Shown piece by piece: positions 1-13,400 of a stretch of 64,000 bases of DNA (its first letter is position 1; the number at the start of each line of letters is the position of its first letter). The stretch is taken from contig OY754337.1 of the NCBI GenBank assembly GCA_963573305.1, positions 78,691,094-78,755,093 on the forward strand, in the 5' to 3' direction. The position numbers were made by a program, and so were the translations under genes. Under the pieces are notes generated by a model. It saw only the letters and a program-made list of their open reading frames with translations, was not told the DNA's origin and did not search any database. The DNA is from Pyrrhosoma nymphula (Eukaryota; Arthropoda; Insecta; Odonata; Coenagrionidae).

Positions 1-12
1 CGAAGTCAACGT

Positions 13-427
13 AATTTCTTTGTTTCCCCATTCTTTCAGCACGCAAACTTCATTTGTTCCTTCATTTGCAAGACCTCCTGTTGATATTATAATTATAAAA
101 TAGTCTAAATAATTGTTACATCATTATTTATAAGACCCACGATCAAAGATCCCCGTTTTCTTGTATTGTTGTGCTTTGAAAAAAGGAGGGGAAAATGTGA
201 ACGGCTTATCTACTAATTTCTGTAATCGAATCACCATTTCGCGATCTAAAGACGTACAAATAAATACATTGTAATAAGGCTCGTCGAGAAAGGCTCGTGT
301 TTTAAATGGCGAGTGACCACTTGCAGATTATTTTCATTATTGTATAATTATTATATCAACAGGAGGTCTTGCAAATGAAGGAACAAATCAAGTTTGCGTG
401 GTGAAAGAATGGGGAAACAAAGAAATT
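13..427. repeat. Foldback / long-TIR MITE-like element
   Basis: Bases 13-87 and 352-427 are inverted copies of each other over about 75 bases: the left arm reads TTTCTTTGTTTCCCCATTC and onwards, and the right arm is its near-perfect reverse complement, with only a few mismatches. The 265-bp interior is AT-rich and codes for nothing recognisable. This is the form of a non-autonomous inverted-repeat element. The superfamily cannot be told because no clean target duplication is visible at the ends and the left border is at the window edge. Confidence 0.75.
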
Positions 428-577
428 TTGCGGGAAAGAAAAAAAAAATAAGTCCTATGTTATTCGCAAAAGAAAAATATTTCCACTCGTTAAAAAAAAC
501 TTTGAATTGAAAAGTAAAAATTAGATTTTAACAGAATTCCAGAACGGAAAAACAAAGAAAGTAAGCATGAAAAATTT

Positions 578-648
578 GTCGCCGACGGGAATCGAACATG
601 GTCCCTCTGCACCGCAGCCCCGTACGCTAATCAATGGACCACACCCTT
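578..648 (-). repeat. tRNA-like sequence (probable SINE head)
   Basis: On the - strand this stretch has a good polymerase III B box (GTTCGATTCCC) and a plausible A-box region about 40 bases upstream, in the usual tRNA spacing. The acceptor ends do not pair, so it is not a functional tRNA gene. A tRNA-derived repeat is the likeliest reading. Confidence 0.4.
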
Positions 649-1815
649 GATGCCGCAGGCTGATAAATAGGGATTTTATAACATCTATATATGTTTAAAC
701 GCCTTTTTTGTTAACTATTGGATTTATACGCCCATATGTGGAGTGATTCGTGAAAAGCATTCGGAGTTCTATATGCATACGAATTTTCATCGAGATCTGC
801 GACCCGTTTATCGGACACTCCCCTCGTTAGGAGGGCGAAGTATTCAAAACTTCATTGGTTGGTGTTCAACCATTGAGAGCCAATTTTATCTACTCTGTCC
901 CCATCCCAAAGGAAAATCTGGAGTAACCTCTCTTCTCTATCCAAATATTGCTATTGCCGTCTTAACCTTGATGGATGTGGTCTGTTAACCGGCAAGTGGT
1001 GCGTTTGCTCGAGATCGCCCTAATATTTGCTCGATTGCTTGAGGATACCTTTTTTCCCAGAAATCGCAGCCGAAAATGAGGGTGCGCCTCTGACACGAAT
1101 TTTTTATCTGACAGCCTTTGATCCTCGGTCACGATATGAGCGGTGGGCTGCAGAGAAATAACGCGGCAGGGTGGTAGTGGCCACGAAACGAGCAGTGATT
1201 CGTCCTAAGATAAGTTAAGAATCTGAAATGGCAGTACATACTGTCAGAAGACAGAACGTTCTCGGCCGACATTTTACCACAGAATGAGAAGAACGGCACA
1301 AGAAATATTTAATATCTGGGATTGGTGGCGAGCGGCACCTATGCCACTCACGTCTATCATGGCTGGGTTCGAGTGTGGTCCATGTCAAACATTAGGAACA
1401 TAAAATTCATCGTTGCCACTCTATCGCTTGCCTACCACCACTCTTATCGTGGCCGCGGCTCGCGCCGCTCGTATCGTGCCCGAGGCAAGTCCCTCGAGAG
1501 CTGAGTGACCTTGGTGCTTAGCGTGAGTCATCAAGGGGAGGGTATCATTGGCTCGCTTGTTTACGGGGGATGCAGTTGCCTAATAACTTTAAAAACTTGT
1601 TGTTTGACAAGGCAAGCGTGTGGGGTGCAATTGGGGGACAGCGATTGGCCGCGCGACAAGTGCAAGCACTGGAATTTTCCACCCCCCTAACTTTCTCATT
1701 TTCTGTCACCAGACAACTTTGAGTGACTGTATGCACCTGCCTTAAGCTCAACTGAGAGAATTCTATGACTATTAACATTTATGCATGCGTCAATATAGGT
1801 CAGTGTTGTTCCAAA
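649..1815. other. No gene recognised
   Basis: Mixed-composition DNA with several short open frames on both strands, none with a recognisable domain or splice context. A somewhat GC-richer patch lies near 1320-1700. Nothing here can be assigned. Confidence 0.5.
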
Positions 1816-2080
1816 ATGAACAAGAGCAAAAAGTTGTGGTCTTTCACGGTAGTTGAAAAAATTAAAGCGCTTTAAGTCATCAAAGACGCGGAGGATGTAG
1901 GAAACCGCGCTGCCGGACTAAGGCATGATGTGCTGGAATCGTGCATTAGAAGATGGAGGAAGGATAAGGTTGCACTATTCATACCAATAGGGACAGAAGG
2001 TCTTTTCGGGGAAAATCTACGAGCTGTGATAGGACATGCGCGCGCGTGCCACCGTACTGCGACGCCCGTCTCACTAGTAA
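1816..2080 (+). pseudogene. Decayed helix-turn-helix (BrkDBD/pogo-type) ORF
   Basis: An ATG at 1816 opens a frame beginning MNKSKKLWSFTVVEKIKAL, then an in-frame TAA, then continues in the same frame with VGNRAAGLRHDVLESCIRRW and a basic tail. The pattern (S-F/Y-T-V.. K.K.L, then GNRAA....... I-R-R-W-R-K) matches the N-terminal DNA-binding helix-turn-helix of Tigger/CENP-B-type transposases and the related Brinker-type domain. A splice-donor-like GTAAGT follows at about 2081. The one internal stop suggests a decayed transposon gene or domesticated fragment. It could be the first exon of a TE gene whose remainder is lost. Confidence 0.55.
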
Positions 2081-4262
2081 GTAAGCCGTTTTTATGTATG
2101 TACCTAAATCATGATTTTTTTTATTTTGTCATTCATTGAAGATTTTTGTTGGACCATATTGAAATATTAACTGCTTTAAATTCCATAGACAGTTATGATT
2201 TCTTTCAAAGTTTGACTTTTTTCAAGTTTTGATGTCGTATCTACGCCTTATCGTTCGTTTTTTACGCGGCTGACGCTGGGGTATTTTGAATTTAACGTGT
2301 TTGCATTCCCACTCGTCATTGTTTACAGCAAAATATAATTTGTAAAAGTTAACCACGTTTTAAAAGGCGACTTACAGCGACTATGACTTGTGCATTAGGA
2401 AAATGGTGGGGGGATTCGGATTTATAAATCAGAGCTCGGTGCGACTGTCCGCACTTACCAACTAAACACGAATTGTAGCGAGGTTGGATTTGTTTTGTTT
2501 TAATGAATATCAATTACTCCACACATTCCAAAGGACAATAAACAATGCAAGCATTGTAGGGCCTAGGCCAGAAGTGAAAACTTGCCTCCGAGGTCCATAC
2601 ATGCCTATGGAAAATGCCGCGTAAATTATAAGAGAATATCGCTAGCGGCTTTGATAATGGCCGAAAATTCGAAGTTAGTCCCGCAACACCTCGCAATAGG
2701 AAAAAAAGCCCCAAATTTTTTTCTTCAACTTCGACGCATAAAAAGAGGGGTGCGACTCTTACACGCGTTAACGGCATCGTCAATGCATTATCATCTGAGA
2801 TTGCCATTGTGACCTCAGTGCATTACCGACTGCCACGTTTTTACTCGTGGTAACTAACTCGCCCCACCTATAAACCATCGTCGTTTATCGATATCTAGTA
2901 TATTCTGGTCACGAACATAGATATTTACCGGTATTTCAATGGGATTCCAACAGTGCGTTTCATTTCGGAAGTATAAATGGGAATATGTGCTCTTTCAAGC
3001 AAAATTGCTGCATAAAACTGCCAATTGATATTGACTTAAATTATTGCACTCCAAGAATAATATCGACTAGATACTCAGAAAAATTATGGAGCACTTAAAA
3101 AAATACCTAATCCTTAAGCATTAATTTTGGTGCTCCTTTACTTTCAGACCGTAACTAAAGTAAGCGATGAGGCGTAGAGCAGAATCGACGAAAAAAACAA
3201 TAATTTCAATTAGAAATACGCAGGTTGAAAATAACACGGTGATAGCCACGGTATTTGATGGTAAATAATAAAAATTGTTTATCATCACTCTAGGAAAGGT
3301 TTTAATGGTGAATAAAGCAAGATTGAGATATTTACTTGACTTGCATCGTAAAGCACGCGGAACACTTAGATGCCCCTTTGGAGACGCAACCCGCACACCA
3401 CCTCCATACATCGAAAACCCCCTACATCGAAGTAATTTTTCTGGTCCCAACAAATTCGTTGTATGGGGGTTTTACTGTAGGTACACTGGGAGGAAGGGGG
3501 GGGAAAGGTTTGGAAGAGGAGGGAGAGGGTTGGTCTGGGGGAGGGTAGGGCTGGGGGAGAGTAGGGGGAGGTTGGATGAGTAAGGAAAGAGAGAGCAGTT
3601 AAGGAAGAAGGTTGTTGTGGGGGAGGCTGTTGGTTACTGTAATGATAACCATTATAATATACCTAGGTGAATCTCACTGTGGGAACATAAATTTGACAAT
3701 CAGTAGGTAAATGTTTCTCAACATTCTTTGGACTCCTGGACAGCAGCAGAGAGGGAAAACTGTCTGAGAGCCTTCTTTGCTTTCAGGATTGATACAGTGA
3801 CCATTCATTACAAATCACAGTAGCTTATAGTCACTCAATGCATTGGAGGAACTAGAACCACTTTTACAATAATCAAGAAATAGATGAGGTCGTAATATTT
3901 TTGTTATTAAACACAGGTTATTTATTTGTGAACTTTTGGTATATCTCATGCTTACTGTTTTATTTGTCTTCTCGGAATCAGAATACATTTGTAACATTCC
4001 TTTTAAATTGGTCCTTACAAGTATTATTTCTTATTGCCTATTACTAAACTGGAGAATTGTATGTTCATGTCAAATCATGAATCTCTTTTCCCAAATATTG
4101 AAATATGATTTTAAAATAGGTTTCACTTGAGGTGTATATTTGGCAATATGATTTGTGAAAACAATGTGTACGTATAATTGGAATTAATTTGTCTGATAAT
4201 GTTAAGTGCATTGGTCGGATGTTGACTCATGTGGGAGGAATTTTTATGAAACATGGCTACAG
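2081..4262. other. Non-coding sequence upstream of the LIM gene exons
   Basis: No supported exon was found. The stretch is AT-rich except for a guanine-rich patch near 3485-3575, listed separately. If the LIM gene starts outside the window this is part of an intron; if it starts inside, the promoter would be here, but no convincing initiator or TATA arrangement was seen. Confidence 0.4.
3485..3575 (+). other. G-rich tract with quadruplex potential
   Basis: The + strand holds many runs of three to eight guanines separated by one to about eight bases (for example GGGGGAGGGTAGGGCTGGGG near 3536), with almost no cytosine. Four or more G3+ runs within short distance is the standard sequence rule for G-quadruplex formation. 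It lies about 0.7 kb upstream of the first visible LIM-gene exon. Confidence 0.6.
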
Positions 4263-4436
4263 ATGACAACAAGGCAGTTATCAGATGATGTTGTCCGAGC
4301 CAGTGACAGAGTAGAAGATGTGCAAGTTGAGACTGCAGACATCTGCAACAAGTTCAAATTCTTTGAAACCTACCAAGAGGCTCCTCGCCAGAAGAAAGCG
4401 TTTCGCATCACTCCTCCTCGTGAGGGTCAGGTCAAG
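4263..4436 (+). CDS. LIM gene, visible exon 1
   Basis: Encodes a segment including LSDDVVRASDRVEDV and FRITPPREGQVK. The right border is AAG|GTTGGG (phase 0); a donor six bases earlier (CAG|GTCAAG) would drop two residues but keep phase. The left border is uncertain: acceptor AG dinucleotides lie just before 4263 and 4278, and an in-frame stop at 4203 limits how far the exon can reach. An ATG at 4263 is available, but the start looks internal to a longer protein, so this is likely not the true first exon. Confidence 0.75.
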
Positions 4437-7400
4437 GTTGGGCCAATGAACACACGTTCTTCAAATTGTTCTCTCCACGTTTTAAACCACTCCCTTTTGC
4501 TATAACTCTCTAACCGTTCTCGCCTCTTCCCATTCATCATGTGGGCATGGTACTGAGCTCAATTTGATACACTAATGGCTTTTTGTGTATGTATTTTAAC
4601 AGAGAGTGAGACCTGAGTTAAGTTCGTGGTGATTTCTTTATTTACGGTATGTTTGTGCCTGCCTTGTTTCATGTTTGCTGTTTTGTGACATTCAGTGCTA
4701 AATGGGTGTTTTATCCAAGCTGCAGATAACATATATTTATAAACATTTTCCAGTCTCCCTCTACTAATTTAGAGCTCCCGAAGCCAGATGTTAGTGAAAA
4801 TACTTTTGGCACCATGCTAAAAATACCTCCAGTAAGTTTATCTTTGTGGGGCATACACAACCTCAAAGAGATCTTTCAGCTAAGATATCAGACCCCCCCA
4901 GATCATTGATGCCATTTCTTTAGGTCTCTAGTTACCCACTGTCTATACCTGTCCCACTTGTACCATTATATGCCCTGCCACCTTTATTGCAGTCCAGCCT
5001 TTTTATTTCTGAAAAGCATCATTCTTATTATTTTCATTTAGGCATTTATCTTTATCCTATAGAATTAAAACTGTGCCCCGAATGTACTTATCACTGAATT
5101 CAGTACCATAGCTGAATGAATGACACACTTTGTTATCTGCCAATTTGACCTTATCTGCTCCCTGCTTACCATTCCCACTTCCAGCTCTTCTTGTTCTACT
5201 CTGACCAATTCCTTGGAGTATGCATTGGAATATGGCAATGGTAGACAAACACCCTACCTTCATTCCCCACCCTATTGTTGCTCTTCATGATTTGCCATCC
5301 TCTTCCATGACCTCTGCAAATTGACATGCCTGGCTATCACTTCCTGGAGGAATATTATTGATCCTTGCTGATCACTTTAAGGGGTCATTTGGAAATATGA
5401 ACCCTTTCACCAAGGCAAGGTTCTGTATAGTCCATGGAGAAGGACAATAAATATACTGGCAAAGTAAAATTTTTACCTGCCTTTACTTTCCTTCTTTGCT
5501 AAAATATAGGCTGTTTAATCTCATCCTTCCTCTCTTGCTATGCCTATGCCTAAATGTAAAGTGCCTAAATGACTTAGTACATGTTTTACCTCAGCCATAT
5601 TTGTCAATTGACTCTTGAGGAAGATTGCCGAATATTTGAAAATACAGTAGGTGTTACTTGCTAACAATATCTCTCTTATCTCACTTGTACGAGCATGGAT
5701 AGAGCAAGGGGACCTCTTGCAATCATAATTTTGAATTGCAAAATTTGAAATGTTTTCTCCTCTCATCAGCTGGAAATTTTATGAGTTTTAATTGCTTTAA
5801 TTTTCGCTGTTATAAATCAGCTATGCATATTTTCTCCAACTATTTATCAATATTATAGCAATTAATAATTCTACTGCCTGATATTGTCAGCACTGGTTTG
5901 GTAACTAATTTATTATGCAAAGAAATCTGTTTTGCTTTGCTATGGGGCATGAAATGATTAGGCTTTTAAAATGGGAACTGTAAATTTTAGCAAATTAAGT
6001 GGTATTGGAGTTATAACTTACTTCTTAGACTCATTTTTAAGTTTCTGCAAAAGCTTATTGGCTATAGCTCATGGTTTGATGACCGATACCATCTTCATGT
6101 TTTTTTTTTTAAGTTAGGGCAGCCAGGAAATCATCAACTTATATTTGTAAATATCTTCAATTTTTCACTCAATGTTTTTGAGAATGGGAAAGCATGGTCT
6201 TTTGCATTGCCTATTCTTAAGTGATCTCTTTGGCATTGGCTGGGAAAACTAAAACATTTTACTCCTTACGGTGCAAATTTCATGGCAGCTGGATTCTTGA
6301 GTAGCTAAATATTTTTTGAAAATTTTGAAATACAATTTTTCATAATGGTAAGGTAAGTAATGCTTTTATGTGCCCTCTAAAATATTAGGTCAAATTGGAT
6401 AAACTTTTTTTTTCATATGCTTGATGTATACCAGCTCCATTTTAATAACACAAACTTTACAAAGTGGTTATAGGGGATATCAGCTACTACTTCCTTGAAG
6501 CCTTGCCTGAAACCATCAAATTTATGTACTCCTCCTGCCTTTTAATATGATGCTCCTTTAAAAAATAATTTTCAGACCACAGTTAATTATTCCAAATGCC
6601 ATACATTTCAACTCCCTTTGTCGTTTTCGGTGTTCTTTATAGAGAATCTAATGACAGAACCTATTCATATATTTCATTTGGTACATGAAGAAACATAATT
6701 GAAAAATCCATCGTAGTCTTGAGAGCAAATATGCAAGAATATGAAATTGTACTGAGGTCAATATCTTCCTTTTAATGAGGTTTGGAAGATCTTATTTACT
6801 TGCCTATTCACTTTAAGAATACATATATGTATGTATATTTCTGTCACTTTTTGAGTGAAGATAAATAAATATAGGTACCTATGCATAGTAATTAGCTGCC
6901 TTAAGTTTGTCTTTTAGGCCAAATTATGTCCTGAGAATGGCTATTGTATGAATGCTTTGACATGATTTTTCCCTGACTGGTGTGTTGACTTTTTTCTTCA
7001 AGGACTAATAGACATGTCTAATATATAATTGGATTAGTTTAGGATTTCCTGCAGTAAGTGTATGGAGTTTTGTCTATTTACTCACTAATAACTCTTATGT
7101 GTATCTTTGTGGATGTGTCTAAATGCTTTAGTGGCAATTTTTTTGGTTTTGGTGATAAAGTTGCTGAAATAATTTAATGATTTAATTTTTTAAATGCCAG
7201 CTGCTATAGTTGATTGGATATAATACCTTGAAGCTAAGTATTTGACCGGTGAGGGTCATGATTGAAATCAATTAATTTCCTTAACCAAATCAAATATTTA
7301 ATGGCTAAACTGGCTATCAATGAAATTTCAATTAGTTAACATTGTCATAGATGATATGCTTTCCTTGTGCTACATTAATTATGATTTCATTTTGATTCTT

Positions 7401-10400
7401 CTCAGACTGGTTCACCAGAAAGGGAAATTTACCGTGATCCGAATGTGGTTCGCTGTGAAGATGCCCCAGAGGATGAATCAGAAGTTGTGGTGAAGTCTCA
7501 CACCACCACCAAAATGCTCTCCCTCTTCAGGCAAATGGAAGAGAATGCAAACAAAGATGAAGTGCCAGAAGGTGAGTTTTTCTAGTTCTATGCTTACTCG
7601 TGCACTTAAATTTCGTGAGCGTTTTTTGAAGGATCCAGTGTCTTAAATCAAAAAATTATTATCTTTTATTATAAGAGCCTTTGTGTGAGTCATGCCTCAG
7701 ACTCGATGAAATTTCATTGATATGATACACAACAAATTGGATATTCATCTCTCATGTACTTACTCAGCATTGAATAATAAGGGGTATTTACACTCTGGAA
7801 CTGTGATTTATTGTCATATCTCCAAATGTGTAAAAAATCGAACATTAATTAAAGCATTTGAAGCTCAATTAAAACTGTTTCTACTCTCTAAAAGTTACTA
7901 GAGTATGGAGGAATGCCTTAGTGATAATTTGAAAGGTTCAGTCTGATCTGGTATATTTTAACGTAGGTATCCAATGTGTGTGTATTGTTTAATTTTTGGA
8001 ATAGTCCTATATTCTACTTCTTGTAAAATCACAGGACTTATAATTTGGAAAACTTAAGGATATTCATAAAACATTGCGATTATTTTTTAAATTACGTAAT
8101 AATTTGTAGTAATAAAAAAAAGAAATTTTTTGAACATATCTGATCTGTCTTTGTTTGTTGCATAGGCCCGAAACCTTTGAAGAGGTTTACGCCACCGCCT
8201 GATTACACGAGAGACTCTGAGTCGGAGGAAGAGGACGATGAAGAAGAAGAGGAGGAGGACGAGGAGGAGGAAGGGGAGGAGGAGGAGGGGGCGCAGGAGG
8301 ACCCGAATTTAGTCCGTGCCTCTGACAAAGTTGAAGACGAGTTCCTTAAGCAGGTGTGCTATATGATCATAATGATAACATCTTATTAACCTTCAATGAT
8401 ACAAGGTACCTGGTTACATTCGGATTTATGTTTAATAAAAGATTCTAAACCAACCAGTTTTTCATGTATTACACTTCAATACATATTGTTATTGCTATAT
8501 GGTGCACATGCAACATTGTGTTTTGCTCTTTTTCTTGCACTTTCTTTAAAATACCTGCTTACGATAGGGTGGATATTTTAACCTGGAAAATTAAAATTTT
8601 GGTCTGGAAAACCTGTAAAAGTACTGGAATTTCATAACTTCTGGTCTATAGCAATCCTGCATATGTTAATTGAAAGCACTCTGCTTCTGTGAAACCTATC
8701 TCAATATATCAGATGTCTTATCATCGCCATTAACCGCTTCCCAGATGCGCCCGAGTATACTCGGGCACCGAAAACGCACAAATTCTGATGTGCCCGAATA
8801 TACTCGGGCATGTCCAAAATTTTTGTCCCTTTCTTCTCATGCCCGAATATTCTCGCCAGCTGCTAGTAGTTCGTTTTTCTGCCATCAGAGGAACAGGTTA
8901 GGTAGCTCACTCTAGCCGAGCGGCGCTCTCTTCAAATGCTGATTTCTGATGTTAAAACAGTGGTCATTTTTTTGTAATAATTCTAGCAATTCGAGGGTCA
9001 TAATTTTTTTTCTCACTAAAAAGTTATCCTTTTATGGAATTGCATTCACTTTTATTATCATTGGTAACCATCCATTTATTAACTTCATGCATGGAGTTTC
9101 TTTTGCGATCATTTTACGAAATTTACAACTTCAATTTTTGTCATTTATCGATAATTTTTGCAAATTTATGATGTAAAACTTCCGTTTTCGGAACACTAGG
9201 GGCGAGGTGCTTTGCATATAATGATTGTTTCCACGAGTACTTTGTCGGAAGGACGATGGTGACAGTTTTTCGTTGAGTTTCAAAGCATACGCATCCTTGA
9301 TTTTCAGAGCGCATGCACTTTTTTGCTGAAATTCCACTGATGCAAACATTCCATTTTTAGTTAGAACATTTTCGTTCTAATACGAGTGGTGTAGTAGGAG
9401 TGAATTCTACGGCAAACTCTTTGTTTTCACTTGGTACATTTGGCAATCAGAATTGGATTCTGGAGAGGAATCAGTGTTGACCAGCAGTGATTCCGAGGTT
9501 ATGGACATTGAAGTTCCTGGCTCCTAGTCGACTCTCTCCGGAGAAACAAGCTCAAAATCAGAAGGCGCAGCATAATATTTGCGGGAAGCGGAGTGGGAGG
9601 AAATGCTTTCAACAAATCCTCCTCCGGCACCACCTAGGTTTCTTTTTGAAGGTATTTCTTTGATGAATTTCGACCTGGTTCCCGAATGAGGTTCCCTAAA
9701 ATACTTTTTTCAACGATGAAATTGTTGACTTAATAACTTGGGAAACTAATCATTGTGCCAGTAACACTTTGCGTGAAGAAGCGGGGCCGAGAAGTGCTAG
9801 CGTAATCAGTGGCGAGCTGTGACAAGCTCAGAAATTTGTTTTTTGCACTTTTAATGCTACAGAGCAGAGTGCGGAAGCCAGATACTGAGTTTTAGACCTA
9901 TACTCTCCTCTCCCTTTTTTGGACACAATGTCTTACCGATGATTCGTAAAAATAAGGCAATATTTACATTTTGCCTATAATAACGATTTTGATCCCCAAA
10001 CACACCCCAATGCCAAACTAAATAAAATATGGCCGATCTGCCAGAGGCTGGAGGAAAAGTTCAAGGCACTCCATACTTTAGAGACTGAATTTACCATCAA
10101 AAAGAGCCTACTCTTGTACAAGGGAAGATTGGGGTGGCGGCAGTTCATGCTTATGAAAAGAGCTTCATTTGGCAAATATTTGTCCTTTGTGAATCGAGAA
10201 CTGGATACGTGTGGTCAACGACAATTTACACAGGAAAGGGGACTGTGTTGGATAAAGACTTTGCCCATTTACCCATGCCCTCAAAAGTGATGATGGCTTT
10301 AATGAAGCCATTATTTGGCCTATGATATTGCCTGACGACGGATAACTTTTATACAACTCCAGATCTAGCCGACTTGCTCGCTTCACACTCCACTGACTCG

Positions 10401-13400
10401 TATGGAACACTGAGGAAAGGGATTCCAGCACTCTTCAAAGAGAATCAAGTAAAAGAAATAAAGTTTCCTGTATTTGTCATAAAATTAATTTTGTTATAAC
10501 ATTTTCAGAGCGAAATTCGTCGTCATGAGGGTTGCCTAACTCCCATGAATGTTTGTACGTTGTTTCTTGATGTACTATGGACTAAAATTAATAGTTAACA
10601 TTAATGTTGTCAGCAAATACATTTGCAATATAAACTAAATGTATTCCTCATTAGATGTCTAACTAAGGTTTACGGGAAGGAAAGTTATACTGATATGCAG
10701 GTGGCCTAATTCTCTTAAGTTAAGGGGCAACATTCAGAAATTATTGAATAAATCATTAATTATTTGGAATAAGAAATTAGGGAAAACATTTTCAGATTTG
10801 CCTCCCTTTAATGCTTCTGAATCTGAAATAAAAAATATGACTTTTTTTGACCGTTTTTGTAAAAAAAACCTGTCAGGGAAGCGGTTAAAGCTCCTAACTA
10901 GTAAAACTAGACAAAATTAACAAAACAATCTCCAAATGTATGGTATATTATTCTGATATGGATTATGACACACTTGTAATGACTTTACCAAAAAAGTTTA
11001 ATATGTCTTTTGGTATTGTTACAAAAATCTTTCCCTATTGAATCCAGTTTTAATAGACTCTTTGAGTCCCAAAATCATTACTGTTACAAGAGTGTCTTGA
11101 TTATGCGTGGATTCAAAAAACATTTTTTCCCTGAATATGTCCTAATAAAATGGGGTTGTCTTATATGCCAGTGAGTCTTGTATGCATTGAAATACAGTAA
11201 ATATAAAACTAATTCAACACCACATATTCTGAATTTTTTATGCATGAATGGATAAATGCAAATAGCCTGCATCTACTATTGTCTTCAAGCCGTCCTTAAA
11301 GGGCTTGTGAATTTATATATCAAGGGACTTAAGCAAGCTTCTCATTTCTGTAGGAATTACAAGCATGTCAGAATCACTTGCCCCTTTTGGTTCCATCTGC
11401 AATATGGCCCTTCAAGGAATCTTGCACCAATATTGATTACATTTATTATTGAAAATTGATGAATTCTGAAGATGTAAAATTATGTTTTATTGTTGGATTA
11501 ATTATTTTGCATAGATTGTTGTAATAAATTGGAAAATATTTGATGACACAGTTGTGTTATGGATTGAATAATATCTTTACTGTGGCATAGTAGGGCTCTG
11601 TAAGTATTGTGATGAAGAAAAGTTAATGAGATTATAGAAAGTATTTTGAAAAATATTAATCAGAGAGACTAAGTCACTAATATGAGCTAAATCTGCACAT
11701 TATGTGATCAATAATATCTATTGCTCTTGAGCCATTTGCCGTAGAATGTCTTTGTGGTTTTCTTCTTACTCGAAAATAGATTTCAACTTAAAAACCCATT
11801 TGCTTTACAGATTACATTTATTTGACCTAATATGGGGGCCTTATGTAGGGGCATGATAAGTACAGTCAGTTTTTGGGCTTAATCTGTGACGATGACTATC
11901 ATTATCCCATTGCAGGCATTGTCACAAAATGCTGCCCGTGCCAAATCTTTGAAAGCAAAGTTTGAGAGGTGGGAGGCGGATATGGAGAGGAAAGGAGAAG
12001 GTGCGAATGGTGTGATTGGAGACGATGAGACCCCCAGCGTGGACACCACAAGAAACCTCAGAGCACGATTTGAGTCCTTGCAGAGTGATGCCAAAAACAC
12101 GGCCACAGCGGAGAGGCAACAACGCCCACGAGTCAACAGATTTGTGGTGAGTCCCTTTTCTATCTCACTCGGATCTAATGTGATGGTGTAATGTGATGCT
12201 CTGTGAATGATCTAGTATTTTATAATTAATTTAGAGATGATGACTTAATGCTATTATTAGGGATGTGCGAGTAGTACTTTTTGATCTCGAGTCGAGTTAT
12301 AGTTACTCCCAAGTATCGAGTAGAGTTTTATGAACAATGGCAATTTCCCAACCAGGCAATATAATAATACGTGCACCAACTTATTCTCATTTTCCCAATC
12401 CCCTAGTGCATTTTCTCTTCTGAACATATGGCCTGATTAAGAAGGGAAAAGGTGATAAGGAATTTTTATTGCAATCGTGACAGAATTAGGAGATGAATTA
12501 AAATTAGGGATGAGCGGGAAAGGCATTTCTAGTTTCGGGACGGGACGGATTAAAAATTTTCTTGATGATTTCAGGACGGGAATTGAAAAGAGCCGAACCT
12601 TCTTGCTTTCTCCCTCTCCCCAGCATTAGCATCACACAAAAATAAATAAAACTGTTTATCAATAGATTCAAACTAGTCTAGGCTATAACTTTATAGGAAG
12701 GGTGTTTACATAATATGACATAAAAAACCTATAGCGCTAAAATAAAAAAATTCAAAGTAAAACCTACTTTTTCGTAATATTTTCTTAAATGTATCAAGAA
12801 CTATTAAGTTTAACGTAAATATGTTAGGTATTAATATTGTAGAACTTTTAATAACAAACAAAACAAAAAAGTTGAACTTGATCTGATTATTAGTAACAGA
12901 GATAATGGGTGTTCCGTAAATACGTATTGGTATTTTGAACCTTCGAGGGGCGCTGGGGAAGCTACAGGGGGATTTTTGTAAAAATGTTTTTCTGGTAGTA
13001 GTCTATCAGTGGGATAAAATTCAGTTTTACGCTAATTATTTCCCAAGCTTGACGTTTTGGGGTCTTCATTGGCTGCCCTAAAAATTGATTGATTGAAAAG
13101 GTGTAGATAAAGATGCAACCACGCTTCATTTACCGCAAATGATGTTTCCGAGAGTTTTTGACGATATTAAAATTTGCAGTAGATCGGACTATGTAACCAT
13201 GGTTATGTTTTTTTAATTTAGAAAAATTTTCCCAGTACAACCATAAAGTACTTAAACAACTTTTTTTTAAATATTTTTATTGTAAAATCAGTATTATTCA
13301 TATACGAGGAATGCTCATTTTAAACCAAATTTCGCACTGCTAGTGCAAGGGTTACTTTGACAATTTTTTCACGTGAATCTAAGGAGGGCACAATCATTCC

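Noticed and set aside
8216..8300. GA-rich simple repeat (microsatellite)
   Set aside because: It lies inside a well-supported exon and codes for a Glu/Asp run; open frame and flanking motifs fit the protein.
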